Shown in pieces: positions 14,945 to 21,931 of a stretch of DNA of 29,656 nt. The notes beneath the pieces were generated by a model. It was given only the letters and a program-made list of their open reading frames with translations, did no database searches and had not been told where the DNA came from. The number at the start of each line of letters is the position of its first letter. The first letter of the stretch is position 1. A program made the position numbers and the translations under genes. Source of the stretch: an uncultured Christensenellaceae bacterium (GTDB taxonomy: Bacteria; Bacillota; Clostridia; Christensenellales; Pumilibacteraceae); contig CAJUPB010000009.1 in NCBI GenBank assembly GCA_910588155.1, positions 46,203-75,858 on the forward strand, read 5' to 3'.

Positions 14945-15451
14945 TCAAAAGTCATTCAGCAGTTCTTTCAGGGTTTTCAGCCAGATTTCGTCCACGTTTT
15001 TGACGGAAGCGTTCGCCGGCGACGTGGACGGGAGATAGATATGTTTTACGTTCGGATTATACTTCGTCAGATATTTTTCCGAAGTTCTGCCGTTGGTCAC
15101 GACGTATTTTATCGACGGATAATCGTTCAAAAAGCTTTCGATATTGTTGGCTTTGGCGTTTTTTATCTTGCTGTCCAGCGACGAATTTTCCCTTTCGCAG
15201 CTGTCAATCGCGTCCCACAGCGCAATTCTGCATTTTTCCAGCATTCTCTTTTTGACCTCGTAGTCCGCGGAGTATTCCTCTTCCGCCAGCCTGAAAATTA
15301 TCTTCCAAAATCTATTGTACGGATAGTCGTAGTACCTTTGATTTTCCAGCGACTGTTTGCCCGGCATAGAGCCGAGAATCAGCACTTTGCTGTCGGCGCA
15401 CGCAAGCGGCGGCAATCCGAGAAGCAGACGTTTTTCGTTTTGGCTTTTCAT
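14945..15451 (-). CDS. DNA-deoxyinosine glycosylase (UDG superfamily family 6), 168 aa
   Basis: The enzyme would excise hypoxanthine left by adenine deamination. The signature LILGSMPGKQSLENQRYYDYPYNRFWK spans about residues 24-50, and the C-terminal loop LPSTSPANA is the second UDG-superfamily motif. The frame has ATG codons at 15457 and 15451. I choose 15451 because the -10 box ends immediately upstream of 15457, so that codon would not be transcribed. Neither has a ribosome site, and 15451 coincides with the predicted transcription start, so translation is probably leaderless. The gene is 45 bp upstream of ku, suggesting a joint repair role. Confidence 0.9.
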   Translation of the reverse strand: MKSQNEKRLLLGLPPLACADSKVLILGSMPGKQSLENQRYYDYPYNRFWKIIFRLAEEEYSADYEVKKRMLEKCRIALWDAIDSCERENSSLDSKIKNAKANNIESFLNDYPSIKYVVTNGRTSEKYLTKYNPNVKHIYLPSTSPANASVKNVDEIWLKTLKELLNDF

Positions 15452-15457
15452 ACGCAT

Positions 15458-15487
15458 ATTGTAGCACGAAAACTATTGTTATGTCAA
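15458..15487 (-). promoter_or_regulatory. Sigma-A promoter of the deoxyinosine glycosylase-ku unit
   Basis: Consensus TTGACA (15482-15487) and TACAAT (15458-15463) on the minus strand are separated by 18 bp, just after the murI stop. The expected start point falls at about 15451, on the A of the chosen ATG. Confidence 0.75.
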
Positions 15488-15502
15488 ACATAAAGACCGC
15501 CG

Positions 15503-16207
15503 TCAAATCACGATGAATTTCAAAGAGCGGCGGCCTAGGCAAGACATTTTGCCGTTTTGTTCGAGCAGAGTTTTCAAGCGGCGCGCGGCGCCGTCGTTGC
15601 CGTCGAAGATTTTAATTCTGCCGCCGTAGAACTCCTCCACCAGCGGTCGCAGAAACACGTAGTGCGTACAGCCGAGCACGACGCACTCGACGTTTTTATA
15701 TGCGCGCAGAATATCGAACGTCGGTTTTTTCAGCGCGCGGAAATCGTCTATATGTTCCTCCACTTTTTCGGCGAGGTCTTCTTGCGGCGCGATTATCAAT
15801 CTGCCGTTGTCGTGCTTTTTAACCAGCTCCCGAAACTTTTCCTGTTTTGCGGCAAGCGGCGTCAGAAGCACGAGAACGTTGCCGCGCGTACAGGCTGCCA
15901 CCGCGGGTTTGACGGCGGGTTCGAGTCCGACGAACGGCATATCGTATTTTTTGCGCAGAGAGGCTATGCCGACGTTTGTTGCCGTGTTGCACGCCGCCAC
16001 GACGGCTTTCACGCCCTCGCCTTGCAGCGTCCGCACGCAAAGTTCCACTCTCTTTTCAATCTCTTCGTGAGACTTGTTTCCGTACGGCATACCGCTGCGG
16101 TCCGCCAGATAGACGAAGTTTTCGTTCGGCAAAACGTCCAGACAGGTTTTGAGCACGCTGACGCCGCCCACGCCGCTGTCGAATACGCCTATCGGCGCGT
16201 CGTTCAT
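15503..16207 (-). CDS. murI: Glutamate racemase, 234 aa
   Basis: MurI makes D-glutamate for peptidoglycan. Catalytic residues are visible: Asp10 in GVFDSGVGG, Cys73 in AACNTATN and Cys180 in LGCTHY. The YLADRSGMPYGNK segment matches the family's substrate loop. At 234 aa it is somewhat shorter than the usual ~260. GGGAGG lies 9 bp before the ATG at 16205-16207. It lies 76 bp after gpr on the same strand; cotranscription is possible. An imperfect CCGCCG/CGGCGG repeat around its stop may be a weak terminator. Confidence 0.93.
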   Translation of the reverse strand: MNDAPIGVFDSGVGGVSVLKTCLDVLPNENFVYLADRSGMPYGNKSHEEIEKRVELCVRTLQGEGVKAVVAACNTATNVGIASLRKKYDMPFVGLEPAVKPAVAACTRGNVLVLLTPLAAKQEKFRELVKKHDNGRLIIAPQEDLAEKVEEHIDDFRALKKPTFDILRAYKNVECVVLGCTHYVFLRPLVEEFYGGRIKIFDGNDGAARRLKTLLEQNGKMSCLGRRSLKFIVI

Positions 16208-16283
16208 ATCCCTGTGCCTCCCTTTCGATTTCGGGTCGGATATTATATATGAAGCGCGGCGGCGGTTTGTTCCTGTCTCGGCG

Positions 16284-17084
16284 TCACAGTCCGAGCGACA
16301 TATTTATGCTTTCGGCTATTATGTGCGCGCACTCGCCCATAACTATATCGACGTCTTTCGGCGTTACGACGAGGTTGCGCACGGATTCGTTTATTTCGTA
16401 GTCCGACCTTTCTCCTATCGCGTCGCGGATTATGGTTTCGGCGTGCACGACGAGCGGAACTCCGACGGACACTACCTTTTTGACTTTCAGCGTTTCGGCG
16501 TTCAGAGCGCGTTTGCCGCCGCCCACGCCGCTGCCGGGAACAAGTCCGCTGTCGCAAATCTGGAACGCGCTGCCCAATCTCGACACGGCGGCGGACGCGA
16601 GCGAGTCTATTATCAGCACGCAATCGGGCTTTACGAGACCGGCTATGCTGTCCGCGAAATCGAAGCTTTCTATGCCCGTGACGCCCGAAACGCCGGGAGA
16701 AAACGCCGACAGTTCTTTTTCGTCGGCGGAGTTGAAACCGCGGTTGACCTTTAAAAGCGCCACGGTTCGGGAGCCGAGCGCGTCGGCGGTCAGCAGCGGA
16801 TTGCCCACGCCGACCGCAAGGAAACTTTTGCAGTCCGCAGTCAATGATTTTAGCGTGGACGCAATCTCTCTTATTATCGGCTTATACTCCGCCCTGTCCG
16901 CACTCAAAGCGGCGGGACTTTCCACCGTCACGTACGTACCTTTCGGACGTCTCAATTTTTCCGACAGTTTTTCGTCCACGATTACCTGCGTTTTTCTGAC
17001 TTTTCCGCAGAGTCTGCCGCGCGGTTTTCTGCCGACGAACTCCACTGCCATATCCGTTCTTGCGCTATCTGCGGTATGCGACAT
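16284..17084 (-). CDS. gpr: Spore germination protease GPR, 266 aa
   Basis: GPR degrades small acid-soluble spore proteins during germination and is an unusual aspartic endopeptidase made as a zymogen. The RTDMAVE segment near the N-terminus matches the processing region of Bacillus GPR, where a short propeptide is removed. SPGVSGVTGIES, CVLIIDSLAS and FQICDSGLVPGSGVGG are family signatures, and the Asp in the last one is the expected active-site residue. It is shorter than Bacillus GPR. A CGGAG site lies before the ATG. It is divergent from rpsT, an arrangement also known in Bacillus. It is the clearest sign that the organism belongs to a spore-forming lineage. Confidence 0.92.
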   Translation of the reverse strand: MSHTADSARTDMAVEFVGRKPRGRLCGKVRKTQVIVDEKLSEKLRRPKGTYVTVESPAALSADRAEYKPIIREIASTLKSLTADCKSFLAVGVGNPLLTADALGSRTVALLKVNRGFNSADEKELSAFSPGVSGVTGIESFDFADSIAGLVKPDCVLIIDSLASAAVSRLGSAFQICDSGLVPGSGVGGGKRALNAETLKVKKVVSVGVPLVVHAETIIRDAIGERSDYEINESVRNLVVTPKDVDIVMGECAHIIAESINMSLGL

Positions 17085-17146
17085 ATATGCTTTCTCCGAT
17101 TTGAAGGTTTTCTTTTTATTTTGTGCAAAAAACCTGTTTTAATCGC

Positions 17147-17175
17147 TTGCTTTTAAAATAATTATGTGATAAAAT
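17147..17175 (+). promoter_or_regulatory. Sigma-A promoter of rpsT
   Basis: TTGCTT (17147-17152) and TAAAAT (17170-17175) are separated by 17 bp, followed by a ~35-nt leader to the rpsT ATG. No S20-binding autoregulatory structure is evident. Confidence 0.65.
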
Positions 17176-17216
17176 AAACAGGCATTGAATAAAATACAAA
17201 AATTTTGGGAGATATT

Positions 17217-17813
17217 ATGCCTAACATTAAATCCGCAAAAAAACGCGTGCTTGTCACGATTAAGAAAAACGAAGAAAACAGAGCTTTGCGCTCTCGTATG
17301 AATACCGCCATCAAAAAGTTCAACGCGGCCATCGAGACGAACAGAATCGAGGACGCGGAAAAACTTTTGCCCGAGACGATGTCGATTATCGACAAGACCG
17401 TTTCCAAGGGCGTAATCCACAAAAACAACGCCGCCAACAAGAAGTCGGCGCTTGCGAAGAAACTTTCCGACGTCAAGTCCGGTAAAATCGAAATAAAGAT
17501 TAAGAAGGACAACAAGACGATTGCGGCGGAAAAGGCGCGTGCGGCGCAGGCTGCGAGAGAAGCCATCAGAGAGGAGAACGCGAAGAAAGCCGCGGAACGC
17601 AAAGCCGCCAAGCTCGAAGCCGAGAAAGCCAAACTCGAAGCCGAAGGCAAGTCCAAGAAAACCGCGAAAAAAGACGCGGACAAGAAGTCCGAGAAAAAGC
17701 CCGTAAAGAAGGCTGCCGCAAAGAAGGAAGAGGAAGCAACCGAAAAGAAACCCGCCGCGAAAAAGAAAGCCGCAAAAACGGAAGAAGCCGCCGCGGAAGA
17801 GAAAAAGGACTGA
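17217..17813 (+). CDS. rpsT: Ribosomal protein S20 with long basic C-terminal tail, 198 aa
   Basis: Residues 1-86 are a normal S20: MPNIKSAKKR, KKNEENRALRSRMNTAIKKF and NNAANKKSALAKKL. S20 is normally about 85-90 aa and stabilises 16S rRNA in the 30S body. Here the frame continues for about 110 further residues, almost only Lys, Ala and Glu (KAAERKAAKLEAEKAKLEAEG and KKPAAKKKAAK types), resembling histone H1-like or nucleoid-protein tails. GGGAG lies 6 bp before ATG 17217. The frame is uninterrupted and ends before a strong terminator, so this is a true fusion-like extension, not a misread stop. The tail's role is unknown; RNA or DNA binding is inferred from its charge. Confidence 0.93.
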   Translation: MPNIKSAKKRVLVTIKKNEENRALRSRMNTAIKKFNAAIETNRIEDAEKLLPETMSIIDKTVSKGVIHKNNAANKKSALAKKLSDVKSGKIEIKIKKDNKTIAAEKARAAQAAREAIREENAKKAAERKAAKLEAEKAKLEAEGKSKKTAKKDADKKSEKKPVKKAAAKKEEEATEKKPAAKKKAAKTEEAAAEEKKD

Positions 17814-17842
17814 TTCCCCCACCCGTTTCATTAGGTATTTAC

Positions 17843-17873
17843 GCAAGGACGACAAAATCGTCCTTGCTTTTTT
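17843..17873 (+). terminator. Rho-independent terminator of rpsT
   Basis: GCAAGGACGA (17843-17852) and TCGTCCTTGC (17858-17867) form a perfect 10-bp stem with a CAAAA loop, followed by six Ts. Confidence 0.95.
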
Positions 17874-17892
17874 ATTACGGTTATGCTATAAT
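17864..17892 (+). promoter_or_regulatory. Promoter of the 165-aa gene, overlapping the rpsT terminator
   Basis: TTGCTT (17864-17869) and TATAAT (17887-17892) are separated by 17 bp. The -35 box lies on the distal arm and T tract of the rpsT terminator. Confidence 0.6.
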
Positions 17893-17930
17893 TAAACCGT
17901 GACAAACAGTAGTTTTACGAGGTAAACAAA

Positions 17931-18428
17931 ATGTGTATTACATTGAAGAGTACTCCCTCAAAATATGAAAAAACGGCGGAGGAGCTTGCACCGCCGTTGT
18001 TTGAACTGTTAAACGAGCTCGATTCGCTCGAACAGGAAATTTTTGCCCGTAACCGCGCAATGGACGAGGAGAAGCCCGCACTGAATATTCCTTCTCACCA
18101 AACCCATCCGAAATGGAACGAACTGATAAGCGAATACAGAACACGCTTTGAGGCTATTATCGATAAAAGAGTCACCGAAAAACTCAAAGCACGCGGATTT
18201 GCAAATAGCTTCGGCAAACCGACTCGGTATCCTTATATCAAAAGCGGAGCGTTTTCGGCAGAGTTTACAATGCGAAAGGAAGATACGGCGAGTATCGTCG
18301 TGCACTATAATAGCTCTCTCGATAAAAAACACAAATTCGTGCTTCGTTTAATCGACGGCATTTGGCTGATTGATGCGAAATACTACGGCTTCGAGAACGA
18401 AAATATATGGCATTCGGACAGCATTTGA
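17931..18428 (+). CDS. Uncharacterised protein, 165 aa
   Basis: I do not recognise the family with confidence. The N-terminal half is helical and charged (KTAEELAPPLFELLNELDSLEQE). The C-terminal half has alternating strands (FSAEFTMRKEDTASIVVHYNS, KHKFVLRLIDGIWLIDAKYYGFENE). The IDGIWLIDAKYYG ending loosely recalls NTF2-fold immunity proteins of polymorphic toxin systems, but that is only an impression. It has no signal peptide. GAGGT precedes the ATG by 8 bp. It has its own promoter and terminator and stands alone, which together with its more A/T-rich codons suggests recent acquisition. Confidence 0.75.
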   Translation: MCITLKSTPSKYEKTAEELAPPLFELLNELDSLEQEIFARNRAMDEEKPALNIPSHQTHPKWNELISEYRTRFEAIIDKRVTEKLKARGFANSFGKPTRYPYIKSGAFSAEFTMRKEDTASIVVHYNSSLDKKHKFVLRLIDGIWLIDAKYYGFENENIWHSDSI

Positions 18429-18474
18429 GAGGAAGCCGACTTTCAATTTTCGTTCGTAAACAGGAAAAAGTACG

Positions 18475-18518
18475 GCGCACTATACTTCCCCGGCGAAGTG
18501 CAGTGCGCTTTTTCTTTT
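18475..18518 (+). terminator. Rho-independent terminator of the 165-aa gene
   Basis: GCGCACT (18475-18481) pairs with AGTGCGC (18502-18508), with an inner TACTTC/GAAGT stem, followed by a T-rich tract from 18509. Confidence 0.85.
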
Positions 18519-18775
18519 TCGCAAGTCCCATACGGATACCCGTACGATTTTGTGTTTTGTTTTCGGATTGCCGCGAAAATCGAAGTCTATCCGACTTAAA
18601 GCCGCGCGGTTTCGTCTTTCCGCCTTCCGCGAATTCTGCCTTTTTCGATTGTTTCGAACTGTTCGGCAAAACGTTACATATTATGTACGGTGCGTTTGAT
18701 TTCTCTTTCGTTCGGCTCTTTACGCAAATTGTCTTTTCTTTCACACAAAATTCACCTTGCGCGGAGTTATAAACG
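18519..18775. other. Intergenic stretch with no recognised content
   Basis: About 257 bp between a terminator and the next promoter hold no convincing reading frame, RNA motif or repeat that I can see. Confidence 0.6.
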
Positions 18776-18804
18776 TTGACAAAAGGGGCATATTATAGTA
18801 TATT
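18776..18804 (+). promoter_or_regulatory. Promoter of the small membrane protein gene
   Basis: Consensus TTGACA (18776-18781) and TATATT (18799-18804) are separated by 17 bp. The predicted start point, about 7 bp after the -10 box, falls on the ATG at 18811. Confidence 0.75.
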
Positions 18805-18810
18805 AGAGTT

Positions 18811-19173
18811 ATGAAGTTTATTGACGATTCGATTCAAATGGACGACAAATGCGTTTTCTCGCACAGGGTGTTCAACCTGATTGCGCTGCTTTCCGCCGTC
18901 GGAGCGGGAGTTATGGAGCTGCTGTGCCTGATTTTGTATTTCGTCAATCCGTCACTGGGCTTATACGTTTATTCTTTGGTGTTCTACCCCGTTTCCATTT
19001 GTTTGGTTTTGATTTTCTTTTTCAGCATACCCGAACTCTTGCGAAACATCTATCTGTCGTCTTTGATTTCCGTCGTGGCGGGAAGCATTTTGACGATTGC
19101 TCTCGTCGTTTCGCTGTTTCTGCAAGCGTTCTGTCTCGGTACGGTGCACGTCGTTCCGTTTGTTTTCTTCTGA
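18811..19173 (+). CDS. Small integral membrane protein, 120 aa, probably leaderless
   Basis: After about 20 soluble residues the protein is almost wholly hydrophobic, with segments near 22-45 (LIALLSAVGAGVMELLCLILYF), 50-75 (LYVYSLVFYPVSICLVLIFFF) and 82-108 (SLISVVAGSILTIALVVSLFL). Three or four membrane spans are likely. I recognise no family. No ribosome site precedes the ATG, and the promoter spacing puts the transcript's 5' end at the start codon, so leaderless translation is predicted. A bidirectional terminator follows. Confidence 0.75.
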   Translation: MKFIDDSIQMDDKCVFSHRVFNLIALLSAVGAGVMELLCLILYFVNPSLGLYVYSLVFYPVSICLVLIFFFSIPELLRNIYLSSLISVVAGSILTIALVVSLFLQAFCLGTVHVVPFVFF

Positions 19174-19184
19174 CAATACCTATT

Positions 19185-19225
19185 AAAAAAACAGCGCCGC
19201 GCTTCGATGAAACGCGGCGTTTTTT
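19185..19225. terminator. Bidirectional terminator between the small membrane protein gene and lysC
   Basis: CGCCGCG (19195-19201) pairs with CGCGGCG (19213-19219). It is flanked by seven As on the left and six Ts on the right, so it serves both converging genes. Confidence 0.9.
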
Positions 19226-19228
19226 ATT

Positions 19229-20566
19229 TTACAAATCGAGCCCGTGCAGAGCGCGTATCGCCTTTTCGTAGTCGCAGTTTTCCACCGCGATTATTATGTT
19301 CAGCTCGCTGGAACCTTGGTCTATCATTCGGATATTCACGTCCGCCTCGTAAAGCGCGCCCGTTATCGCGCTCATCATACCCTTTCTTCTGTTCATACCG
19401 TGACCGACGACGGCGATTAGCGCGATGTTGTCTATGACCTCCATTCTGTCGGGAGACACGCTTTCGTTGAGTTTTTTGAGCATACCGTCTATCTGCGCTC
19501 TTTCCACGCCGTGTTTGTCTATTACCACCGACAGCGTGTCTATACCGCTCGGCATATGCTCCAACGACAGTCCGAACTCTTCCAATACGGACAGCACTTT
19601 TCTCGCAAAGCCCTTTTCGTTGTTCATCATCGATTTTTCAATCTGAACGGAAAGAAAGTCTTTTTTGCCGGCTATTCCCGTAAGCGGAAGTTCCTCGCGT
19701 TTTATCTTGCCCGAAAGCACCTGTTCGGTGGGTACTATCAGCGTGCCTTTCGCCCCCGGATTGAACGTATTTCTTATTCTTATGGGGATATCGCGTTTGC
19801 GCACGGGGAAAATCGATTCGGGATGAAGCACCGCCGCGCCCATATAGCTCAACTCGCGCAATTCGCGGTATGTAATCACGTCTATGACTCTGGGTCCGTC
19901 TACGACTTTGGGGTCGCCCGACAGAAAGCCGTCCACGTCCGTCCAATTCTCGTATACGGAAGCGCCCGTCGCGCCCGCAATTATAGCGCCCGTGACGTCC
20001 GAGCCCCCTCTGGAAAAAGTCTTTACCGCGCCGTTGGGCATTCCGCCGTAAAAGCCCGGAATCACCGCACCCGCCTTTGCGTCGAGCTTTTTTGCGCAAA
20101 GTTCGAAGGTCGTCTTTTCGTCGAAATTTCCGCTTGCGTCGAAGCGAATTATTTCTTTTGCGTCCGCGAAAGGGCGGTTCAAGAGATGTGCGAACATATA
20201 AGCCGACAGATATTCGCCGCGGCTTGCGACGTAATCGCGGTCCGCGCCGCCGTCCACGGCGTACTTGATTTTTTCGAGTTCGCCTTTCAAATCGAATCCG
20301 TCGATACGGAAAAGTTCCAGCTTGTCGGCTATCTCCGAAAAGCGGTTCACGACGGGTTCGAATGCCGGCGTGCAGTCGTCGTGCGTCCTACGGTATTCGT
20401 ACAGCGCATAAAGCATATCCGTCACTTTCGTATCCTGTTTGTCGCGTTTGCCGGGAGCGGAAACGACGACGAAGCGATTGACGCTTTCGGCGTTTACGAT
20501 GTCCGCGACGCGTTTAACGGTGTCGGCGTTCGCCATTGACGTGCCGCCGAATTTAAGAACTTTCAT
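19229..20566 (-). CDS. lysC: Aspartate kinase, 445 aa
   Basis: The enzyme makes aspartyl-phosphate, the first step toward Lys, Thr, Met and diaminopimelate. The N-terminal kinase domain shows KVLKFGGTSMANADT, the SRGEYLSA segment and FSRGGSDVTGA. Two ACT-type regulatory domains follow from about residue 290 (ITGIAGKKDFLSVQIE and IALIAVVGHGMN), so feedback inhibition is expected. The length fits monofunctional kinases. AGGAG lies upstream of ATG 20566. The gap to the upstream DUF1015 gene is under 60 bp, so no lysine riboswitch fits there. The product also feeds metY indirectly through homoserine. Confidence 0.95.
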   Translation of the reverse strand: MKVLKFGGTSMANADTVKRVADIVNAESVNRFVVVSAPGKRDKQDTKVTDMLYALYEYRRTHDDCTPAFEPVVNRFSEIADKLELFRIDGFDLKGELEKIKYAVDGGADRDYVASRGEYLSAYMFAHLLNRPFADAKEIIRFDASGNFDEKTTFELCAKKLDAKAGAVIPGFYGGMPNGAVKTFSRGGSDVTGAIIAGATGASVYENWTDVDGFLSGDPKVVDGPRVIDVITYRELRELSYMGAAVLHPESIFPVRKRDIPIRIRNTFNPGAKGTLIVPTEQVLSGKIKREELPLTGIAGKKDFLSVQIEKSMMNNEKGFARKVLSVLEEFGLSLEHMPSGIDTLSVVIDKHGVERAQIDGMLKKLNESVSPDRMEVIDNIALIAVVGHGMNRRKGMMSAITGALYEADVNIRMIDQGSSELNIIIAVENCDYEKAIRALHGLDL

Positions 20567-20589
20567 TGCTCGTTTCTCCTGTCTGTGAT

Positions 20590-20616
20590 ATTATATGCTT
20601 GCCGCGGCAGCTGCCG
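20590..20616 (-). promoter_or_regulatory. -10-like box and 12-bp palindrome upstream of lysC
   Basis: On the minus strand TATAAT (20590-20595) lies 23 bp before the lysC ATG. A perfect palindrome CGGCAGCTGCCG (20605-20616) occupies the spacer region. There is no clear -35 box, which would fit an activated or repressed promoter; the palindrome could also be the remains of a terminator after DUF1015. Confidence 0.4.
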
Positions 20617-20624
20617 TGCGTCTT

Positions 20625-21794
20625 CTACACTATTCTTTTGGCTTCGAGATAGTAACGTTTTTCTTCGCCCTCGCCTATCGAAAAAGTCTTCTTCGGCAGT
20701 CTGCCTCTTTTTGCCACCGCGGCGAACAGACCGTTTTTGTCGGGCGCATACAATCCGACCCCGACTTTGCCGCCGACCGAAAGCATTTTCAACTGTTCGT
20801 CGCCGTGAATGTAGTCTATGCTCTCGCAGTCGTATTCGTCTACCAGCCTCTGGACGAGTTCTACGCCGTCCACTGCGTCGGACGGTAAATTATACGCATA
20901 CTCGCAACCGTCGTTTACAAGCGCGGCTCTGCGCGGCAGAGAGCGTGTTTTCGACTGCATATACTTTATGAAGTCGGCAGGGTCTTTCACCTGCGCCAAT
21001 CTGTGTATCGGGTGGAAAACGACGCCGCTTCCGCAGACGTTCACAATCTCGACGAGAGCGCAATTGTTTTTCCCGTTGGGGGCTTGCCCGTAAAGAGCTT
21101 TCGCCGCGGCAAGCGAATGATTGCCGTCGCCCACGGCGAACAGAAATTGTTTCTTATAGCGCTGCTCGGAAATTTCCGCCAATCTTTGCACGGCTTTTTC
21201 CACGGCGTCTACGTCGGTTGCCTCATAGCCTCTGACGTGTCCGCCGTTCATATTCAGTTCGAAGTCGTAGAGTTTTTTGCCGCGGTTTTTATACGCCGCT
21301 TCCACGAGTATGCCCTCTCTGTCCTCGCACAGCAGCATAACGTGGGGAAGTTCGAGCGGACAGCCCCTGCGTATTTCCACTCTGGGCGGAACGCGCTCTT
21401 TGACCACGGCCTCGGTGGCTCTGACGGCGCTTTCTCCGTCCGTGGTATATGCGTCCAAATCGACGGCGGCGACAAGACCCAATCGGCTTTTAGTGTACGG
21501 AGTGCTTCTGTCCACGACCACCGCGCCCGCGCTTATATCGCGGAACACGCCGCTTTCGAGGTATTTGCGCATTGTCTCGGAAATCGCGGCTATGCGCTTT
21601 TCCGGTTCGTCGTTTAAAAAAATTTCCGGATAAGTTATCCGGAGGGCGGACGGCGATTTTCCAATCAGACCGTCGAGTTTTTTCCAATATGCCGCATCGG
21701 AAGTGAACTGGTCGCAAGCCACCGTCGCAAACTTATTCAAATCCACGTTTTCGGCGGGCAGCATTATGCCGCCGTATCTCAAAGGACTCGTCAC
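20625..21794 (-). CDS. DUF1015 family protein, 389 aa, GTG start
   Basis: DUF1015 members share a C-terminal ParB/SerK-like motif, here FAVGDGNHSLAAAK, plus GPRITLPEIF-type N-terminal blocks seen as LRITYPEIFLN. Some relatives are ADP-dependent serine kinases (SerK), but most DUF1015 proteins are uncharacterised. The start is GTG at 21792-21794, which overlaps the stop of the 45-aa cdaR remnant as GTGA, so translation is probably coupled to it and to cdaA. No membrane segment is visible. Its position in the cdaA unit is unusual to me, and a functional link is not established. Confidence 0.85.
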   Translation of the reverse strand: MTSPLRYGGIMLPAENVDLNKFATVACDQFTSDAAYWKKLDGLIGKSPSALRITYPEIFLNDEPEKRIAAISETMRKYLESGVFRDISAGAVVVDRSTPYTKSRLGLVAAVDLDAYTTDGESAVRATEAVVKERVPPRVEIRRGCPLELPHVMLLCEDREGILVEAAYKNRGKKLYDFELNMNGGHVRGYEATDVDAVEKAVQRLAEISEQRYKKQFLFAVGDGNHSLAAAKALYGQAPNGKNNCALVEIVNVCGSGVVFHPIHRLAQVKDPADFIKYMQSKTRSLPRRAALVNDGCEYAYNLPSDAVDGVELVQRLVDEYDCESIDYIHGDEQLKMLSVGGKVGVGLYAPDKNGLFAAVAKRGRLPKKTFSIGEGEEKRYYLEAKRIV

Positions 21795-21928
21795 AGCGCC
21801 ACCGCCAATACGACAAGCGCCGCTCCCAGCGCGATTGCGAGCAGTTTCAATCCTATGTTATGCACGAAAACCGCCTTGAAAAATGCGGCGGCTCCGCCCT
21901 TCTTTTTCTTTTCGGTCTTTTCTTCCAT
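21791..21928 (-). CDS. CdaR (YbbR)-like membrane anchor only, 45 aa
   Basis: An open frame of 45 codons starts with ATG at 21926-21928, 3 bp after the cdaA stop, with AAAGGAG about 10 bp upstream inside the end of cdaA. The protein has a charged N-terminus (MEEKTEKKKKGG) and one membrane segment containing VHNIGLKLLAIALGAA. This resembles the N-terminal anchor of YbbR/CdaR, the usual neighbour and regulator of CdaA, but all YbbR repeats are missing, and the next gene begins at the stop codon. It may be a functional microprotein that still contacts CdaA in the membrane, or a coupling remnant. The family link rests on position and the short NIGLKLL segment. Confidence 0.65.
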   Translation of the reverse strand: MEEKTEKKKKGGAAAFFKAVFVHNIGLKLLAIALGAALVVLAVAL

Positions 21929-21931
21929 ACC

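Noticed and set aside
15488..15540. Terminator after murI
   Set aside because: CCGCCG and CGGCGG arms are about 23 bp apart, partly coding, and are not followed by a T tract, so I noted it only under murI.
20567..20624. Lysine riboswitch upstream of lysC
   Set aside because: The gap between DUF1015 and lysC is under 60 bp, far too short for one.
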